A DNA stretch of 64,000 nucleotides from Bacillota bacterium (GTDB lineage Bacteria > Bacillota > Clostridia > Christensenellales > SZUA-584). A program made the position numbers and the translations under genes. The stretch is taken from assembly GCA_023406895.1 (NCBI GenBank), contig JAEXTV010000019.1:62001-126000 (forward strand), in the 5' to 3' direction. Positions within the stretch are counted from its first letter, which is position 1. Every line of letters starts with the position of its first letter. The notes below the pieces were generated by a model. The model saw nothing but the letters and a program-made list of their open reading frames with translations, was not told the origin of the DNA and made no database searches. Below, piece by piece: positions 53,666 through 62,932 of this stretch.

Positions 53666-53695
53666 AGCTGGGCAGTCCAACGGAGGAAGAACGGT

Positions 53696-55522
53696 ATGAT
53701 TGAAAAATGGATTGCAAAATTAGTGCAACGGGTACGGGAATTTTTTAAGCAGGCTAAAGTATTAAAGATAAAATCCAATATCGTTTTAATTGTTGGCGTA
53801 TATTTTGTCTGTGTTTTGATCACCCAGCTCTTTTATGGACTTATTAATCTTAATTATACAAACAGCTCTAACCAGCAGCGAGATATACAGACTGTATCCC
53901 ATTATATCAATCAGGTGGCACTCAATATCCGGCTGGAAATTGAACGTATTGATAAAATGTCGGGAATGGTCTATGACGAGTCCTATTTTTATTTTGAGGA
54001 ACAAAACCTATCCTCAACGATTCAAAGTAATAACAACGAATTAAACACCATTATCGATATAATTTTTAAAGTCAACGAAGATATTTCGGGAATATCCATA
54101 TATCGGCCAAAGGGAGGAATGATTTCATACACAAACCCTTACAGCCCATTTTATTATACGAGCGGCACCAAATCCAGGTATTCCGAGCTGATAAAACAAA
54201 AAAGCAAAGGGACAATTTTAATGAGGAGTACAGGTGATACGCTCGGTCAAAGCATGGTGCTCATCAAGTTCTACAAACCGACGGAAAAGAATGAAGAAAA
54301 CGCCATAGTGGTTATAGAAAACAACTGGGAACCGTATCGCAAGTATTTTCAGGATTTGGGATTATTGAATAACGGATCTATCGTCATGATCAACGCCGAT
54401 GGGCAGATACTGATGTCGTTTCGTAACGAGAATGCGATAGGGGATGAACAGCTGGTGCGAACAGGCCAATTCCGGGATCAATTGAACAACACGACCGGAA
54501 TGCTGGAAACGAAGGCTTATGGTGAGAACAAATATGTGTTTTATGATAAATCCGTGTCCTCAGGATGTACTCTGCTTTATATCGCTGGGAGCGACTTTTT
54601 TGGCGAGAAGACCTACTCTATGTACTTTATTATACTTATCTCCAGCGTGTTGTTAATTATTGTTAATATACTGATCGTCATATTGTTTAACAGAAAAGTA
54701 TACCGCCCTATCACAAACATGGAAGGAGCGCTGCATGCGATCGTGATGGGCGATTCTGAACTCAAGCTGCAGGATGTACAGCGAGGAAATCAACTTTATC
54801 CGATGTATAATGATCTGAACTCGCTGACCGTTCGTTTGAAGGAACTGATCGACAGCGAGTATACAGCGGGAATTATGAAAAAACAGGCGGAGATTGACGC
54901 ACTTCAAAGCCAGATTAATCCGCACTTTCTTTATAATACGCTTGAATCGATTAGAGGACAAGCGATTGAGGAAGAGGTTGAAGGCATTGAAAAAATGGTC
55001 AAGGCACTAGCGGATATATTCAGATACAGCATTACAAACAAAAATGCAATGGTGACTCTGGAAGAGGAGCTTAAGAATATTGCGAATTATTTGAATATTC
55101 AGCAGTTCCGGTTCAACAATAAATTTATTGTTATAAATGAAATTGAGGAGGATACAAAAAACTGCTTGATACCCAAGCTTGTGATTCAGCCGTTGGTAGA
55201 AAATGCGATTATACACGGTTTGGAAACCAAGCCCGGAAAAGGGACGCTGAAGATTAAATCGACATTGACGCTCGACAGTGTTCTTATCACGATCGAGGAC
55301 GACGGTGATGGTATTGACAAAGAGACCCTTGACGCAATTAATGAGTGTCTCGCCCGGGGAGTAAACTCTAGAAATGATTTCAAGATAAAGATCGGCCTTG
55401 GACTGATTAATATTAATGAGCGAATTAAATTAATATTTGATGACAGTTTTGGTTTAAGGATATTCAGTATAAAACATATGGGAACAAAGGTTGAGCTTCG
55501 AATTCCTAAAACCACAAAATAG
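53696..55522 (+). CDS. YesM-type sensor histidine kinase
   Basis: Protein of 608 residues with TM1 (about 28-50), an extracytoplasmic sensor of about 250 residues, TM2 (about 305-330), a HAMP-like linker, the phospho-acceptor INPHFLYNTLE (H410), N-box ENAIIHGLE, G1 EDDGDGI and G2 GLGLININERI. Paralogue of the kinase at 41. A sugar-binding lipoprotein gene follows it, as in three-component sugar sensing systems. Confidence 0.95.
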   Translation: MIEKWIAKLVQRVREFFKQAKVLKIKSNIVLIVGVYFVCVLITQLFYGLINLNYTNSSNQQRDIQTVSHYINQVALNIRLEIERIDKMSGMVYDESYFYFEEQNLSSTIQSNNNELNTIIDIIFKVNEDISGISIYRPKGGMISYTNPYSPFYYTSGTKSRYSELIKQKSKGTILMRSTGDTLGQSMVLIKFYKPTEKNEENAIVVIENNWEPYRKYFQDLGLLNNGSIVMINADGQILMSFRNENAIGDEQLVRTGQFRDQLNNTTGMLETKAYGENKYVFYDKSVSSGCTLLYIAGSDFFGEKTYSMYFIILISSVLLIIVNILIVILFNRKVYRPITNMEGALHAIVMGDSELKLQDVQRGNQLYPMYNDLNSLTVRLKELIDSEYTAGIMKKQAEIDALQSQINPHFLYNTLESIRGQAIEEEVEGIEKMVKALADIFRYSITNKNAMVTLEEELKNIANYLNIQQFRFNNKFIVINEIEEDTKNCLIPKLVIQPLVENAIIHGLETKPGKGTLKIKSTLTLDSVLITIEDDGDGIDKETLDAINECLARGVNSRNDFKIKIGLGLININERIKLIFDDSFGLRIFSIKHMGTKVELRIPKTTK

Positions 55523-55558
55523 TACAACAAATATGAAAGTAGACGCATTGAAGCACAA

Positions 55559-55613
55559 TAAAAAAAGAAGTAGCTTGTATATATGCTGTTGTGATAAAGG
55601 CTGACTTCTTTTT
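55559..55613 (+). terminator. Long-loop hairpin with T-run (attenuator or terminator)
   Basis: AAAAAAGAAGTAGC pairs with GCTGACTTCTTTTTT across a loop of about 28 bases, between the kinase and the binding-protein gene. Confidence 0.55.
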
Positions 55614-55627
55614 TGAAAGAGGTATGT

Positions 55628-56638
55628 ATGAAAAAGATTGCAGCATTAATAATTTCAGCAACATTGTTAATCACTGGATTTACCGGATGCGGATCAATAT
55701 ACAGTGTCGAAGATGAGGAGAATGCTCCTGAATTAGTGAGTCAGGAAGCATTGCCTGAAGATGAACCCAAAGAGGTTTATTATACTGTCGGAATGCATAT
55801 TATACTGCCCTATTGGCAGGATCACCGCCATGGCTTGGAAGCGGCTGCGCAGGAGTTGGGTGTCGAAGTTGTATTCACCGGCGAAAACGGCAGCGATGCG
55901 TTAAGACAGCTCGATATATTTGAACAGGTTGTAAAGAAAAAGCCGGCCGGGATATTGTTATGCCCTATCGATAAGGAGACCATGACAGAACCAATCAACA
56001 GGGCAATTGCTATGGGTATACCGGTCGTCTGTATTGATAATGACGCGCCGGACAGCGAACGGCTCACATACATCGGAACAGACAATTATCACTCCGGCTA
56101 TATAGCCGGCGATATCATTGGTAACAGTTTAAACGGTAAAGGAGATGTGGGGGTATTAACCATTCCCGGGATATATAGCTTGGATGAACGCCAGCGCGGG
56201 TTTGAGGAATGTATTCGAAGCAAATATCCCGGCATCAATGTGGTTGCGGTCATGAATGATCAAGCGGATCCATCCAAAGCCGCAAACATTGCTGCGCAAA
56301 TGTTTGAAGAGTTTCCCTCCATCACCGGTCTGTTTGGTACGAATGCCGCTAGTGGGGTGGGGGCAGCGATTGCCCTCAGTGAGAATCAAAAACTAAGCGA
56401 CATTAAAGTGGTGGCGTTCGACAAGGATTCACAGGTGCTGGAACTTGTGGAGCAAGGAAAAATTGAAGCCGCACTTGTGCAGCGAACATTTACCATGTCG
56501 TACTATGGTCTGAAGTTTTTATATGATTACAACCACAACAGCCAATTAAAAAATGGTTCAGGCATCAGCTTGATGCCTGAAATGGTCGACACAGGGATCA
56601 TTGTGGTTACGAAAGACAATGTGGACGATTTCCTTTGA
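55628..56638 (+). CDS. Sugar-binding lipoprotein (RbsB-type)
   Basis: Protein of 336 residues with lipobox FTGC, a short acidic linker and a type-1 periplasmic binding fold (VGMHIILPYWQDHRHGLEAA, GILLCPIDKETM, IGTDNYHSGYIAG, VVAFDKDSQVLELVEQGK). Start at ATG 55628 after GAAAGAGGT. It may feed the permease at 59623, or act as a ligand receptor for the kinase encoded just upstream. No ABC ATPase is present in this cluster within the window. Confidence 0.9.
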   Translation: MKKIAALIISATLLITGFTGCGSIYSVEDEENAPELVSQEALPEDEPKEVYYTVGMHIILPYWQDHRHGLEAAAQELGVEVVFTGENGSDALRQLDIFEQVVKKKPAGILLCPIDKETMTEPINRAIAMGIPVVCIDNDAPDSERLTYIGTDNYHSGYIAGDIIGNSLNGKGDVGVLTIPGIYSLDERQRGFEECIRSKYPGINVVAVMNDQADPSKAANIAAQMFEEFPSITGLFGTNAASGVGAAIALSENQKLSDIKVVAFDKDSQVLELVEQGKIEAALVQRTFTMSYYGLKFLYDYNHNSQLKNGSGISLMPEMVDTGIIVVTKDNVDDFL

Positions 56639-56661
56639 GACTAAAAAATGCGAGGTTGAAA

Positions 56662-57720
56662 ATGATTAACGCATTCGGAATGCAATTGACCAAGGAGCAG
56701 CTCTGTGAAAGGATAAGCGCAATGCGGCAGCTGGCTGGTGCGCGTCCGTTTAAGTTTACAGAAGGGAAAGCGGCCGGTGTCAGGGCAGTGGAAGTGAAAA
56801 CCGGCAGCGGCCTTGTGTTTACAATTCATATTGACAGAGGAATGGATATCGGAGAGGCAAGCTATTGCGGTGTTCCTGTATCCTGGCAGAGCAAAGTGGG
56901 GGTCATTGCTCCCACGTATTTCGAAAATCAAGGGCATCAGTGGCTGCGCAACTTCTACGGGGGTTTACTGACCACATGTGGTTTGATACAGGTAGGCGAA
57001 CCATGTGAGGATCAGGGTGTATATCACGGGCTTCATGGCCGGATATCTCACACACCCGCGGAAAAGTATTGGATTGACGAGTACTGGGAAGACGATGACT
57101 ATGTCATAAAAGTGACGGGAAAAATGCGCGAAGCAATCATTTATGATGAAAACCTCGTGCTCACCCGTGAGATTAAATGCATATTTGGTCAGAAGAAGAT
57201 ATTCATTAAAGATATTGTGGAGAATGAAGGATATCAGGAATCTCCCTTTATGATCATGTACCATGTCAATCAGCCTTTCCCGATCGTAAGCGAACACTCA
57301 AGGTTTTATTCCTCGGCAAAAAAGGTTGTAGCGCTTCGAACATGTGAACAACCGGATACGGGTGATTTTAGAAGTATGTCCGAGCCGATCCCGAACTACC
57401 AGTTTGAGACTTTCCTGCATGAAATGCCAACGGACAAGACTCGTGTTTACCAGGCGGTTATCAATGAACAACTGAAAATGGGTGTTTATTTAGGCTATGA
57501 TCCTAAAACACTTCCGGTAGGAAACCAGTGGAAAATGCTAGGACAACAAGACTATGTGGTGGCGATGGAACCGTCTAATACCTATAATGTGGGTATTTTG
57601 GAATCAAGACAAAACGGGTGGCTGCCAATGTTAAAGCCCAAAGAAAAAGTGGAAATGAATCTTGAGATTGGCGTTCTTGAAGGCGATCAGGAGATCAAAT
57701 CGTTCAAAGAAATACTTTAA
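56662..57720 (+). CDS. DUF4432 family protein (aldose-1-epimerase-like)
   Basis: Protein of 352 residues of the galactose-mutarotase-like fold. IHIDRGMDIGEASYCGVPVSW at the start and the GLHGRISHTPAEKYW segment are the DUF4432 hallmarks. Probably interconverts anomers or handles the sugar entering the pathway. Start at ATG 56662 after GCGAGGTTGAAA; the frame extending back to 56635 overlaps the preceding stop. Confidence 0.85.
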   Translation: MINAFGMQLTKEQLCERISAMRQLAGARPFKFTEGKAAGVRAVEVKTGSGLVFTIHIDRGMDIGEASYCGVPVSWQSKVGVIAPTYFENQGHQWLRNFYGGLLTTCGLIQVGEPCEDQGVYHGLHGRISHTPAEKYWIDEYWEDDDYVIKVTGKMREAIIYDENLVLTREIKCIFGQKKIFIKDIVENEGYQESPFMIMYHVNQPFPIVSEHSRFYSSAKKVVALRTCEQPDTGDFRSMSEPIPNYQFETFLHEMPTDKTRVYQAVINEQLKMGVYLGYDPKTLPVGNQWKMLGQQDYVVAMEPSNTYNVGILESRQNGWLPMLKPKEKVEMNLEIGVLEGDQEIKSFKEIL

Positions 57721-57766
57721 GTATTTATTACACAATAACACTATTTAACGAGGAGGATTTTCTGCC

Positions 57767-58813
57767 ATGAAAGCGATAGTTATTCACGGACCAAATGATG
57801 CCCGCTATGAAGAAGTACCCGTCAAAAAGCCTGAATCAGGCGAGGTTGTGATTAAAATCAAAGCAATCGGCCTTTGCGGTACAGATTATGAGCTTTTTAC
57901 CAATGAAATGGTCTATATTCAGGAAGGTCTCTGCAAGCTTCCTATGATTCCGGGGCATGAATGGTCCGGCGTCATCACAGAGGTCGGGCCCGATGCCGGC
58001 GATTTTAAAGTGGGTGACAAGGTTACCGGAGAATGCACGGTGAGCTGCGGTTATTGCAGTTTCTGCAAAAAGGGCCAGGTCAATATGTGCGTGAATCGCA
58101 CGGAGACAGGCGTGATGAGCCGTGACGGAGGCTTTGCCGAGTATATCACATTCCCGATTTCCGCTCTGCATAAGTTTGATAATATATCTTTTGAAGAAGC
58201 GGCCATGATCGAGCCGACGGGTATTGCGCTTTATGCGGTGCAGCGCTCCCATATCAAACCTAATGAGAATGTATTGGTCATCGGGCCTGGACCTATTGGA
58301 CTTCAGGCGGCACAGATCGTCAAAAAACTGTTTAATCCCAAAAAGGTGATGCTGTCCGGAACGAGAAAAGAGAGGCTCGACAAAGCAAGAGCCTATGATT
58401 TGGACGGTTATATCAACATACGCGATGAGGACCTGACAGAACGGGTACGTGATATCACCAACGGCGAAATGATCGATACGGTGATCGAGACATCGGGCAG
58501 TCTGTCGGTTTTTGATGATATCAAGAAGGTCATTAATCCATGCGGTAAAGTGGGCATGGTGGGTTTCTTCGGTGCTAAAAAACCGCATTGTGACTGGGAT
58601 TCGTTTATCACCAGAGATATTTCTCTGTATGGTTCTCTCGGAAGCCCGAATATATGGGGCGATGTGATCAGCATGTTGGAGAACGGTAAGCTGGATGTTA
58701 AAAATCTGATAACCCATGTGAGAGACATGAAGAGTTACGAAGATTTTAAAGATGCTCTGGATATGATGGTGGAAAGGCGCGACAACGCCTGCAAGATCAT
58801 ACTGAAACCGTAA
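57767..58813 (+). CDS. Zn-dependent medium-chain polyol/alcohol dehydrogenase
   Basis: Protein of 348 residues of the sorbitol/threonine-dehydrogenase type. Catalytic zinc Cys37 in GLCGTDYE and His in IPGHEWSGV, four structural-zinc cysteines in ECTVSCGYCSFCKKG-QVNMC, Glu in MIEPTGIAL and Rossmann VIGPGPIGLQAA. It oxidises a secondary hydroxyl of a sugar, polyol or sugar acid with NAD. Clearly distinct from the EltD-like enzyme at 9037. Confidence 0.92.
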   Translation: MKAIVIHGPNDARYEEVPVKKPESGEVVIKIKAIGLCGTDYELFTNEMVYIQEGLCKLPMIPGHEWSGVITEVGPDAGDFKVGDKVTGECTVSCGYCSFCKKGQVNMCVNRTETGVMSRDGGFAEYITFPISALHKFDNISFEEAAMIEPTGIALYAVQRSHIKPNENVLVIGPGPIGLQAAQIVKKLFNPKKVMLSGTRKERLDKARAYDLDGYINIRDEDLTERVRDITNGEMIDTVIETSGSLSVFDDIKKVINPCGKVGMVGFFGAKKPHCDWDSFITRDISLYGSLGSPNIWGDVISMLENGKLDVKNLITHVRDMKSYEDFKDALDMMVERRDNACKIILKP

Positions 58814-58824
58814 AGGAGTCATAT

Positions 58825-59460
58825 ATGAAAAAGGCTATTGATTTATCGCATCCCATCACGCATCAGATGCCTGTGTTTCCTGCCGACCCTGCGGTGGGGG
58901 TATTAACGCACCATCACTATCAGAATGGGTATTTTGTAAGTCAGGTCATATTCGGGACGCACACAGGGACGCATATTGATGTTCCGATACACAAGATTAA
59001 GGGCGGAAAGTCAGTGGACCAAGTCGGGGTCGACAGGTTTATGGGTCGGGCCTATGTGATGGATTTTACGTTTCTAAAGCCGTTGGAAGAGATCACGGCA
59101 GAACAGCTTGATCGTTTTGCTGACAAGTTGGATGGTGTGGATACGGTTATCATAAAAACGGGATGGAGCAAGCATTTCGGCAAGGAAGATTTCTTCACAT
59201 CATTCCCGGGTATCAGTGAGGAGGCGGTGGATTGGCTGGCAGCGCATAGCATCCGTCTGATCGGTCTGGAAAGCCCATCGGTAAATGCGCTTAGGCATGA
59301 GGAAATCCATACGCTATTACTGCAAAGAGACATTTATATTGTAGAAAGCCTGACAAACGTTGATCAGATAACAAAGGAGTATGTGGAACTTTACGCTGTC
59401 CCGCTAAAACTCAAAGGTCTTGACGGTTCTCCGGTCCGGGCATTTGCAATTGAGGAATAG
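58825..59460 (+). CDS. Cyclase-family (PF04199-type) metal hydrolase
   Basis: Protein of 211 residues. DLSHPITHQMPVFPADP and HTGTHIDVPIH provide the His/Asp metal site of the kynurenine-formamidase/cyclase family. These hydrolyse amides, lactones or cyclic esters. Next to a dehydrogenase, hydrolysis of a sugar lactone is plausible (inference). 11 bp after the dehydrogenase gene. Confidence 0.87.
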   Translation: MKKAIDLSHPITHQMPVFPADPAVGVLTHHHYQNGYFVSQVIFGTHTGTHIDVPIHKIKGGKSVDQVGVDRFMGRAYVMDFTFLKPLEEITAEQLDRFADKLDGVDTVIIKTGWSKHFGKEDFFTSFPGISEEAVDWLAAHSIRLIGLESPSVNALRHEEIHTLLLQRDIYIVESLTNVDQITKEYVELYAVPLKLKGLDGSPVRAFAIEE

Positions 59461-59549
59461 TTCTTTCATTGTTGCATGGTTATGATATAATTTATCTGTA
59501 TTTGCAGCCATGAATTAGGACAGCATAAGATTGGTTTACGATGGACTAA

Positions 59550-59583
59550 AGAGGGCTGCCGTGGATACGGCGGCTCTTTTTCA
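59550..59583 (+). terminator. Terminator or attenuator
   Basis: AGAG-GG-CTGCCG and CGGCGG-CTCT pair with a 2-base bulge and are followed by five T, between the cyclase and permease genes. Confidence 0.65.
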
Positions 59584-59622
59584 TATGGTCAAGCAAAGGA
59601 TTGAGTATTCAGGAGGCGTTGA

Positions 59623-60582
59623 ATGATCAAAGGCAAGAATAAGACGCGGAGCATATTTAAAATCGTCGGAAATACGGTAATCATTTTGGCACTGTTTATC
59701 GGTGCTTATATGATCAACAATTACTTTTTTACATACCCCGTTATTGTCAGCGTGCTGAAGAGCGCCGCGTTGGTGTCGATACTTGCTATGGCGGAGTGCA
59801 TCGTGTTGGCGACGGGGGGAATTGACCTGTCCATAGTCAGTGTCAGTTTGCTATCGTCCAGCACCATATTCTTTTTGGTAGAAACCCAAACTATGGGTTT
59901 GATTCCCGCAGTGCTGACCGGCATTATGTTAGGAAGCCTGCTGGGCTTGGTTAACGGTATCTTTATTTCTAAATTAGAGATTATGCCCATTATTACGACG
60001 ATGGGGACGGGCCTGCTGGCACGAGGTATATCAGGAGCGATCACAAATAATATCATTATCTTTGATACACGACCTGAGTTTGAATTTTTTAAATCAGTTT
60101 CGTTTTTTGTCATCCCTACTTCGCTGATCTTTGCACTTTTTATCATGGCGGGTTGTTATTTGTTATTCCGCTATACTGTTGTGGGACGGCATGTGTTTGC
60201 TGTTGGGGGAAGCGAACGTTCGGCTCAGCTCAGCGGACTCAATATTCACCGTATTAAGATATATGCCTATACGGGGGCAGGCTTTATGGCTGGACTTGGG
60301 AGCTTGATGGTGCTTGCGGACAGCGCTATTGCGGCCCGGTTTTATGACGGCGGTGCGGATGTTGAGATATTATTGGCGGCCATTATTGGCGGGGTCTCGC
60401 TATACAGCGGCGCGAAGATGTTCTTTCGGGTGTGCATAGGGGCGGGAATTATTGCCGTGCTGACACGCCTTATATATGGGTTATTTGTTTTTAATTCAAT
60501 ACGCGCGATCATTATTGCAGTGATTCTGCTCATACTCATCGCCATTGGGAAAAGCATATTTAAACGCGAAAACAAAGACTGA
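59623..60582 (+). CDS. Sugar ABC transporter permease (RbsC type)
   Basis: Protein of 319 residues, BPD_transp_2 family, with about 8-9 helices; ATGGIDLSIVSVSLLSS corresponds to the GGIDLSVGS segment and AAIIGGVSLYSGA to the late loop. The segment after GGIDLS is SIVSVS rather than VGSIVG, a moderate divergence. AGGAGGCG ribosome site. Partner ATPase not in the window. Confidence 0.92.
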   Translation: MIKGKNKTRSIFKIVGNTVIILALFIGAYMINNYFFTYPVIVSVLKSAALVSILAMAECIVLATGGIDLSIVSVSLLSSSTIFFLVETQTMGLIPAVLTGIMLGSLLGLVNGIFISKLEIMPIITTMGTGLLARGISGAITNNIIIFDTRPEFEFFKSVSFFVIPTSLIFALFIMAGCYLLFRYTVVGRHVFAVGGSERSAQLSGLNIHRIKIYAYTGAGFMAGLGSLMVLADSAIAARFYDGGADVEILLAAIIGGVSLYSGAKMFFRVCIGAGIIAVLTRLIYGLFVFNSIRAIIIAVILLILIAIGKSIFKRENKD

Positions 60583-60646
60583 CTGCATATCTGAATTATG
60601 TCCTCTTAATATGAATACAGCCCCATTGTGAAGCTATTATATGAAC

Positions 60647-60698
60647 ACTACAATGTACCTGTAAGTTAAATAAACAGTTGCATTGTAGTTTTTATTTT
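60647..60698 (+). terminator. Terminator after the permease gene
   Basis: ACTACAATG and CATTGTAGT (with inner CTG/CAG) form the stem and are followed by TTTTATTTT. Confidence 0.75.
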
Positions 60699-60719
60699 GC
60701 GGGTTATGGGGATGACAAT

Positions 60720-61616
60720 ATGAGAAGATCCAAAAACAGTAAAGACTATAAACAAAAACTAAGCGGCATTTTCCCATCCATCACAACCCCTTATATCAAT
60801 GATAATGTTAACTGCTCTGCATTGGCGTCAAATATTAAAAAATACAACGAGCTTGATCTTGGCGGATACATGATATTGGGCGGCAACGGTGAAAACCTTG
60901 GGCTTACTGACCAGGAAGCCCATCGAATTGTTGAAACGATCATGGAAGCAAGGAAAGCCGAGCGAACAATTGTTGCAGGAGTGGGACGTGAATCGGCCAA
61001 AGCCACGGTGGATTTTATAAAAAGCATTGCGGGTTACGGCATCGATATCGCTAGCGTGATCACACCGTTTTACTTTGGAAAACACATGCATGATCAGAAC
61101 CTCATCAGGTATTACGAAGAGGTTGCTGATGCGTCACCCATACCGGTGCTGATCTACAACTCGCCGGATTACGCGGCCGGTGTGGAAATATCACCCGAGG
61201 CGATATCCGTGCTAAGCCGGCATGAAAATATAGTGGGCATGAAAAACTCGTCCAAAAGGGAGATTTCAAAATACACATCAAGAATTAGTGATGACACGGA
61301 GTTTTATTTTCATGCTGGGCGGATGGCGACATGTCTCCGGGATTTTCAGCAGGGTGCAGTGGGGGCAACGCTTTCCGTCGCGATTTACTGGCCGGAGAAA
61401 TGTATTAAGCTTTACAAGCTTTACACAGAAGGAAAACACGAAGAAGCTGATTCTTTAAGCGAAGAAATGAGAATGACATCTGCTGTTTCTCAATACGGTG
61501 TCGCAGGTGTGAAATACGCAATGGGGCTGACGGGATTTATCGGCGGAGAACCAAGACTGCCGCTCCTCCCTCTCACGACAGAACAAAAAGAAGAGATTAA
61601 CAAAATATTACAATAA
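60720..61616 (+). CDS. DapA-family aldolase/lyase
   Basis: Class I TIM-barrel lyase of 298 residues (DHDPS/NAL/KDG-aldolase superfamily). GIFPSITTPY start, GGNGENLGL in place of the usual GTTGE loop, Tyr146 in VLIYNSP and Schiff-base Lys175 in VGMKNSS. The substrate is a 2-keto acid or its product, so this pathway probably has a sugar-acid branch. ATG 60720 after ATGGGGATGAC; the upstream frame from 60678 crosses the terminator. Confidence 0.9.
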   Translation: MRRSKNSKDYKQKLSGIFPSITTPYINDNVNCSALASNIKKYNELDLGGYMILGGNGENLGLTDQEAHRIVETIMEARKAERTIVAGVGRESAKATVDFIKSIAGYGIDIASVITPFYFGKHMHDQNLIRYYEEVADASPIPVLIYNSPDYAAGVEISPEAISVLSRHENIVGMKNSSKREISKYTSRISDDTEFYFHAGRMATCLRDFQQGAVGATLSVAIYWPEKCIKLYKLYTEGKHEEADSLSEEMRMTSAVSQYGVAGVKYAMGLTGFIGGEPRLPLLPLTTEQKEEINKILQ

Positions 61617-61635
61617 AATCGGGAGAATGATGACG

Positions 61636-62103
61636 ATGAAAATATCAATCGGCTGTGATGAATTGGGCGTTGATCTAAAAAAGATGATCATTGATGTTTT
61701 TTCCTCGAAGGGCCATGAATTCTTCGATGTTGGCGTTTTAAAAGGAGAGAAGATTAATTATCCAAGTGTCGCCTATAATGCGGTGAAAGAGATGACTGAA
61801 GGTGACTGCGAGCGCTGCATATTGATATGCGGTACCGGGATCGGCATGGCGCTGACAGCGAATAAAATCAAAGGCGCGTATGCTGCGGTGTGTCATGATG
61901 TGTATTCCACAGAGCGGTCAATACTTAGCAACAATGCAAACACCATGTGTATGGGTGCACTCGTAATCGGCCCCAAAACTGCTGAGACGCTGGTGGAACT
62001 CTGGCTCGGACTAACGTTTGATCCAAGCAGCAGATCGTACGAAAAAGTTCAGGAAATCTACGCTATAGAGTCTAAATTTGGAGAGCAACATGAAGCTTTT
62101 TAA
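61636..62103 (+). CDS. rpiB: RpiB/LacAB-family sugar-phosphate isomerase (second copy)
   Basis: Protein of 155 residues opening KISIGCDELGVDLKK, with the active loop ICGTGIGMALTANK. It is a paralogue of the protein at 11836 (CGTGIGVSLAANK). ATG 61636 is favoured, 9 bp after GGGAGA; 61627 and 61630 are alternatives. Overlaps the transketolase gene by 14 bp. Role probably an aldose/ketose phosphate isomerisation feeding transketolase. Confidence 0.88.
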   Translation: MKISIGCDELGVDLKKMIIDVFSSKGHEFFDVGVLKGEKINYPSVAYNAVKEMTEGDCERCILICGTGIGMALTANKIKGAYAAVCHDVYSTERSILSNNANTMCMGALVIGPKTAETLVELWLGLTFDPSSRSYEKVQEIYAIESKFGEQHEAF

Positions 62104-62932
62104 TCAGGAAGTGTTAGAAAAAGGCGCGCATAATATCAGAAAGCACATCGTGAATACAATCGTCAACAACGGTGAAGGTCACGGCGGGCCGGCACTGTCA
62201 TGCGCGGATATACTATCGGTGTTATATCTCGGGATCATGAATATCGACAAAAACGATCCGGATAACATCAACAACGATAAATTCTTGCTGAGCGCAGGAC
62301 ATAAATGCTTGGGACTTTATGCCGCGCTGGTTGAGAAGGGGCTTATTAACGTTGAGGTGTTGGATACTTACAACAAGCTGGGGTCTCCTGTTCCCGGCCA
62401 TCCGGATGCAACGAAGCTCCCCGGCGTTGAGTTCTCCACCGGATCACTTGGCCATGGGCTGCCGATTGGTTGTGGTTTTGCAGTCGCAGCGAAAATGAAA
62501 GATATGAATTACAAGACATATGTGCTCATGGGTGATGGAGAACAAGGAGAAGGTTCGATTTGGGAAGCGGCGGCTTTTGCTGCTCACAACAAGCTTGATA
62601 ACTTGGTTGCAATTATCGATGAGAACGGATTGCAGATTAACGGCACCACGAGAAATGTATGCAGGCCAAGTGATTTTGAAGACAGGTACAGCGCTTTTGG
62701 CTGGAGTGTCAGGACAGTTAACGGACACGATGTGAAGGAGTTGTACGACGTACTCAATAGTGTGCCGTTTGAAAAAGGCAAACCGTCTATGATTATTGCA
62801 AAGACGAGGAAGGGATGCGGCATCTCTTTTATGGAGAACAATGTCAAATATCATCACTGGCATCCCGACGACGCGGAAGCTAAGCTAGCACTTTCAGAAA
62901 TCTCAGCGTCGGAGAAAAGGTGGTCAAAATGA
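62090..62932 (+). CDS. Transketolase, N-terminal (ThDP-binding) subunit
   Basis: Protein of 280 residues. GHGGPALSCADILSVLY, SAGHKCLGLYAAL and the ThDP motif MGDGEQGEGSIWEAAAFAAH ... IDEN. Split transketolases consist of this half plus a separate C-terminal protein. Start at ATG 62090 after TTGGAGAG. Confidence 0.93.
   Translation: MKLFNQEVLEKGAHNIRKHIVNTIVNNGEGHGGPALSCADILSVLYLGIMNIDKNDPDNINNDKFLLSAGHKCLGLYAALVEKGLINVEVLDTYNKLGSPVPGHPDATKLPGVEFSTGSLGHGLPIGCGFAVAAKMKDMNYKTYVLMGDGEQGEGSIWEAAAFAAHNKLDNLVAIIDENGLQINGTTRNVCRPSDFEDRYSAFGWSVRTVNGHDVKELYDVLNSVPFEKGKPSMIIAKTRKGCGISFMENNVKYHHWHPDDAEAKLALSEISASEKRWSK

Noticed and set aside
57836..58822. 328-codon minus-strand frame opposite the dehydrogenase
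   Set aside because: Antisense shadow; the plus strand carries the full zinc and Rossmann motifs.
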